Assembly: GCA_001598975.1 (NCBI GenBank)
Contig: BBXU01002881.1
Span: 1-22,738, forward strand
DNA from: Parachlorella kessleri
Taxonomy: Eukaryota; Chlorophyta; Trebouxiophyceae; Chlorellales; Chlorellaceae
DNA: 22,738 nt
Reading direction: 5' to 3'
The notes under the pieces were generated by a model. The model was given only the letters and a program-made list of their open reading frames with translations. It did not search any database and was not told where the DNA came from. Positions 19,706-22,738 of this stretch are shown piece by piece (position 1 is the first letter of the stretch; each line of letters starts with the position of its first letter). The translations under genes were made by a program, and so were the position numbers.

Positions 19706-22350
19706 AGGCTATTGTCGTCTGGGCTGCTCATGGGCAGCCTGCTGGGCTTGTCGCTGTCATGCCTTCGGCCGGCTTACTGTTTGTGTCCGATCCATACATG
19801 ATTCGCAGCTTCGGAGAGGTCAGTTGCTGATGAGCTGCTGCTCTTGGATCCCGGGGTGTGCGGTCTGGTGGGAGGGTGCTGGGTGTGACCGAAAACTGTT
19901 TACCAATGACGTGTTGTGCTGGGGTTCCTGGGGTGATTTGTGATGTCTAGGGGTTAGGAAGTTTCGGGGCGCGGTGCTTGTGGCACAGCTCATGTTGCCT
20001 AACTTGCTGTCGTAGTGTTCTGTCGCTGGGTTTGTTTTACTTACTGGGCAATTTTGGGTGGTATCAAATGGCATTCATACGAGGTCGGTCTGTCCCTTTG
20101 GCGGTCCGCTCACCCAACCACCCAACCCATCTGAGACTGTTTGCGTGACATGGGTGTCACCCCATTGGTTTCTGACCTTGGATCTGACTGTCTTAGTGCC
20201 ATGCATTACATGTGTCGATGTGTCCCGGCTGAGGGTGGTGAACTTGTAGGTCACATCGTGTCGTTGGATTGTTTGTGCATCAGTGCGACTATCAGGGCTG
20301 ACTGGATGTTTACCGGTTGTGTTTGTAGTATGGCTGTCGATTCTTCAGGATGGGGGCTTCTCTCTGCATTGCTAGTACATAGTTTGGCTTGTCCAACTCG
20401 TTGTTTTGGCGAGTTGGCTGGGTGTGTGGCTTCAAACCCGCCAGTAACAGAGCTTCTTAAAAGGATGCCCCTCCCCCAGTGGTGTGACTGTGGTAAGGTT
20501 GTGTGCACCCCGTTCCCTGACTATGGACCTGTGGAAATTTACTTGTGTATACTTGAGGTTGTGATGTGCTGGTGTTGTGTAGTGGCTGGCCGGTTCGGCA
20601 ACAGAACCACTGGCATGAAGTGTGAGTGTGAACGCTCAATGATTGCCAGCCTGAAGGTAGTGACAGTATCGTCACTAGTGCAACATGAAGTGCATGAGAC
20701 CGTTGCTGCCCGTCCCAAGTCAGGCAGGTTCCCCTTCAGCAAACAAACTGGACCCAGCACATGAAGTATGCCTTCTCAGAACGGCATGCGGTACCTGGCT
20801 GGGGTGGGAGGATTCCCTCAGCAGAATGCATTGGGTTCATTGCGCCCGGGGGGCGCCCTTCTACCTGGAAAGCTGCCAGAAGCCATTCCCTCACATGCCA
20901 AAGACTTGTACAATCCCACAGCCCCTCAATTGCACCCTGCTTTGTCAGCTTCAGAAGCTAAGAATTCTCTGATTCCCTACCAGCTAGATAACTGTACATG
21001 TGATCTTATTGTATACGCCGTTGCACAATATAGCAAGTTGAGTACGCAAAGAACCGACCAGAGGCATGGTTAAGATTGTCATAGCAAGTCACAAGACAGC
21101 TACCATGATAATACAAACAAATGAACAGGAGGCTGGGGACCATCCCAACAAATGCAGCGCCCGTACATGGCAGCAGCCCCCCTCAAAACACTGCGTGGCC
21201 CAGCGAATCTCACCATGGTGAGCAGCTACGAGGACCCTTCACCCCCTCGCTATCTAACGCAGGCAAGAGACACGCTATATAGCCCACACAACTACACACA
21301 TAGTCAATTGCACACGTCCGATTAATAAAACCCTAGTAGCCCATACTTTATTACCTAGCACACCCAGCAATGACACGGCTAGCACAGCGTAGTTCTTAAT
21401 GACAGGGCGGGCCAAGACAGCAGCACCTGCAAGTGGGTGCCCAGGTAGTGGGTAGTCATGGTGAGTCCAATCTCGTCATCGTAGGCACAATGCTTATCAA
21501 GGTGTAAGGGAAAACCCCTGAGGACGGTAGACGACTTCGGCTATAATAGAACATCAGTGGGAAGTTCTTGCATATGCAGGTACCGGGCTGAGCATCGAGT
21601 CCCCAGGTGCGGCGGCCTCGCCATAACCACACAGCCACCCAGTACCCGGGTATTACCCGGAAGCACGCTTGGTATAGCGCCAAGTAAGGCTTCGCCTAGG
21701 CCAAGTCTAGGGCACAGCCGAAAGAACGGCAGTGCAGCAACTGCAAGAAAAAAAGATGTGGAAGGACTACCAGCCGCCATCCGCACTGCCGGCAGGCTAG
21801 GACAAAAGGCTAGGACCAATTAGCAAAGGGCCTTATGAACAGTGACCAAAGTTTGCCCTAGTTGAGCAAACACGAGCCTTGCGGAATAAAATGGTGACAC
21901 AAGGCTCACCCAGCTTGGTCTGTACGATGGAAACGCCAAACATACAACAGCACCTCCAAAAGACCGCAAAAAGCCATCAAAAAATGCCCAGCCCCCACAG
22001 ACATGCACACCTCAAGAACTGAACCCATTATGCTAAACGCAAAGCACTGGAAACACAACTACATAGCCATGACTAGCTCCACAGAAGGGATGAGATATGA
22101 CCAGGGATCTTTTGGAATAAATAACTCCAAACATTAACTTATAACAGGCATCTTTAGAAGAAATAGCTCCACACACTGACTGCTAAGTGAAGGGGCTGCT
22201 TCCAGTGACACGCACGTCAGCAAGCCATAAAAACATACTGTCATGAATTTGTACTATCCCTGTGCCATCTTGCAAGAACCAGCTAACCGTGCATGTCCAG
22301 CTAAGCCCATGCATAGCACGCAATGCCCTGCCGCCTGCAGGCTCGGCCTA
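19706..22350. other. Gene-poor stretch after the GARP gene
   Basis: About 2.6 kb between convergent genes. The left part should hold the GARP 3' UTR. Two longer open frames, 20141-20764 and 20768-21073 (plus), have unbiased codons unlike neighbouring exons and no recognisable domain; they are discussed as findings and not called. The right part (21080-22240) is AT-richer and contains a degenerate tandem repeat at 22103-22184. Confidence 0.5.
22103..22184. repeat. Degenerate tandem repeat, two units of about 38 bp
   Basis: GGATCTTTTGGAATAAATAA, then CTCCAAACATTAACTTA, is followed about 44 bp on by GGCATCTTTAGAAGAAATAG, then CTCCACACACTGACTGC. The two units match at roughly two thirds of positions. 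Confidence 0.6.
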
Positions 22351-22738
22351 CTACCTCCCTTGCAAGCCCAGCGTGCGCAGCACATCCAATGCTCCTTTGA
22401 CACCCCCTACAGCAGGAGGACCCTGCATGCTTTGCACCAATCGGCTCAGCAGGTTGATCGAGCTGGCCGCATTGCCTGCAGCAACCCCCAAGCCCTCCCC
22501 ACCCTGCCAACCAGGCACCGCGGCACCATTGCATTGCTGCTGCTGCTGCTGTGGAGGCCCCGGGGGCGGCAGGTTGTGCGCTGTTGAGCCCAAGCGGGAG
22601 GCATCCGCCGGCGCGGCCGCTCCCCGCTGCGCAGCCCAGGCTCCCGCAGCAGCCGTCAGGCTGCTGTGGCTGCTCGGGTGGCTGTCGGGGCGAGCATCGC
22701 CACCGTTGGCCGCGCCGGCGGCAGCTGCCGCGGCGCCC
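22351..22738 (-). CDS. Ala/Gln-rich protein, C-terminal part (runs off right edge)
   Basis: The minus-strand frame ending at TAG 22353-22351 stays open to the window edge (128 residues plus stop, no internal stop) and has strong G/C third-position bias, so it is very likely coding. It is low complexity: alanine-rich, then Ser/His-rich, then PPPGPPQQQQQQ. It ends in a more ordered helix-like tail (SINLLSRLVQSMQG, then GALDVLRTLGLQGR). I do not recognise the family. Such composition is common in algal transcription or RNA-binding proteins. An intron inside this piece cannot be excluded. Confidence 0.6.
   Translation of the reverse strand, partial: GAAAAAAGAANGGDARPDSHPSSHSSLTAAAGAWAAQRGAAAPADASRLGSTAHNLPPPGPPQQQQQQCNGAAVPGWQGGEGLGVAAGNAASSINLLSRLVQSMQGPPAVGGVKGALDVLRTLGLQGR

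Overview
The window looks like nuclear DNA of a green alga (Chlorophyta). Coding exons are GC-rich with strong G/C bias at third codon positions. Most genes are split by many short introns with GTGAGY or GTGGGT donors and TGCAG acceptors, and one intron uses a GC donor. Alanine-, glycine- and polyglutamine-rich stretches are common. The gene set (RRP40 exosome cap, plant-type HVKSHLQ GARP factor, DCL-like DUF3223 protein, synaptotagmin-type C2 protein) also fits a chlorophyte. The species cannot be named from the sequence.

Layout, left to right. 360-2526 (+): 3' end of a C2-domain protein of the extended-synaptotagmin type, its 5' part outside the window. 2527-4450: repeat-bearing intergenic DNA. 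4451-6128 (-): 498-residue polyglutamine protein of unknown function. 6642-9102 (+): RRP40/EXOSC3, divergent from the polyQ gene across about 0.5 kb. 9945-11229 (+): multi-pass membrane protein, not recognised, with a tentative model. 11230-13067: no supported gene. 13068-14548 (-): four-exon DUF3223 protein with a C-terminal Cys-containing, HNH-like segment. 14549-16186: divergent intergenic region. 16187-19705 (+): eight-exon, 620-residue GARP/G2-like transcription factor with a PHR/KANADI-class DNA-binding domain. 19706-22350: long gene-poor stretch. 22351-22738 (-): C-terminal piece of an Ala/Gln-rich protein running off the right edge.

These genes do not form a pathway; they are separate eukaryotic transcription units, two pairs of which are divergent. 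RRP40 acts in RNA decay, the GARP protein in transcription, the C2 protein probably at membrane contact sites, and the DUF3223 protein perhaps in organellar RNA metabolism.

The most unusual feature is structural. Introns of at least three genes carry decayed tandem copies of neighbouring exon edges, including splice sites. The RRP40 intron has five copies with a period near 89 bp. The C2 gene has three clear events, one of which leaves a 57-nt, frame-preserving potential cassette exon. The GARP gene has one. In addition, a short dispersed repeat of about 85-100 bp occurs at least seven times in both orientations.
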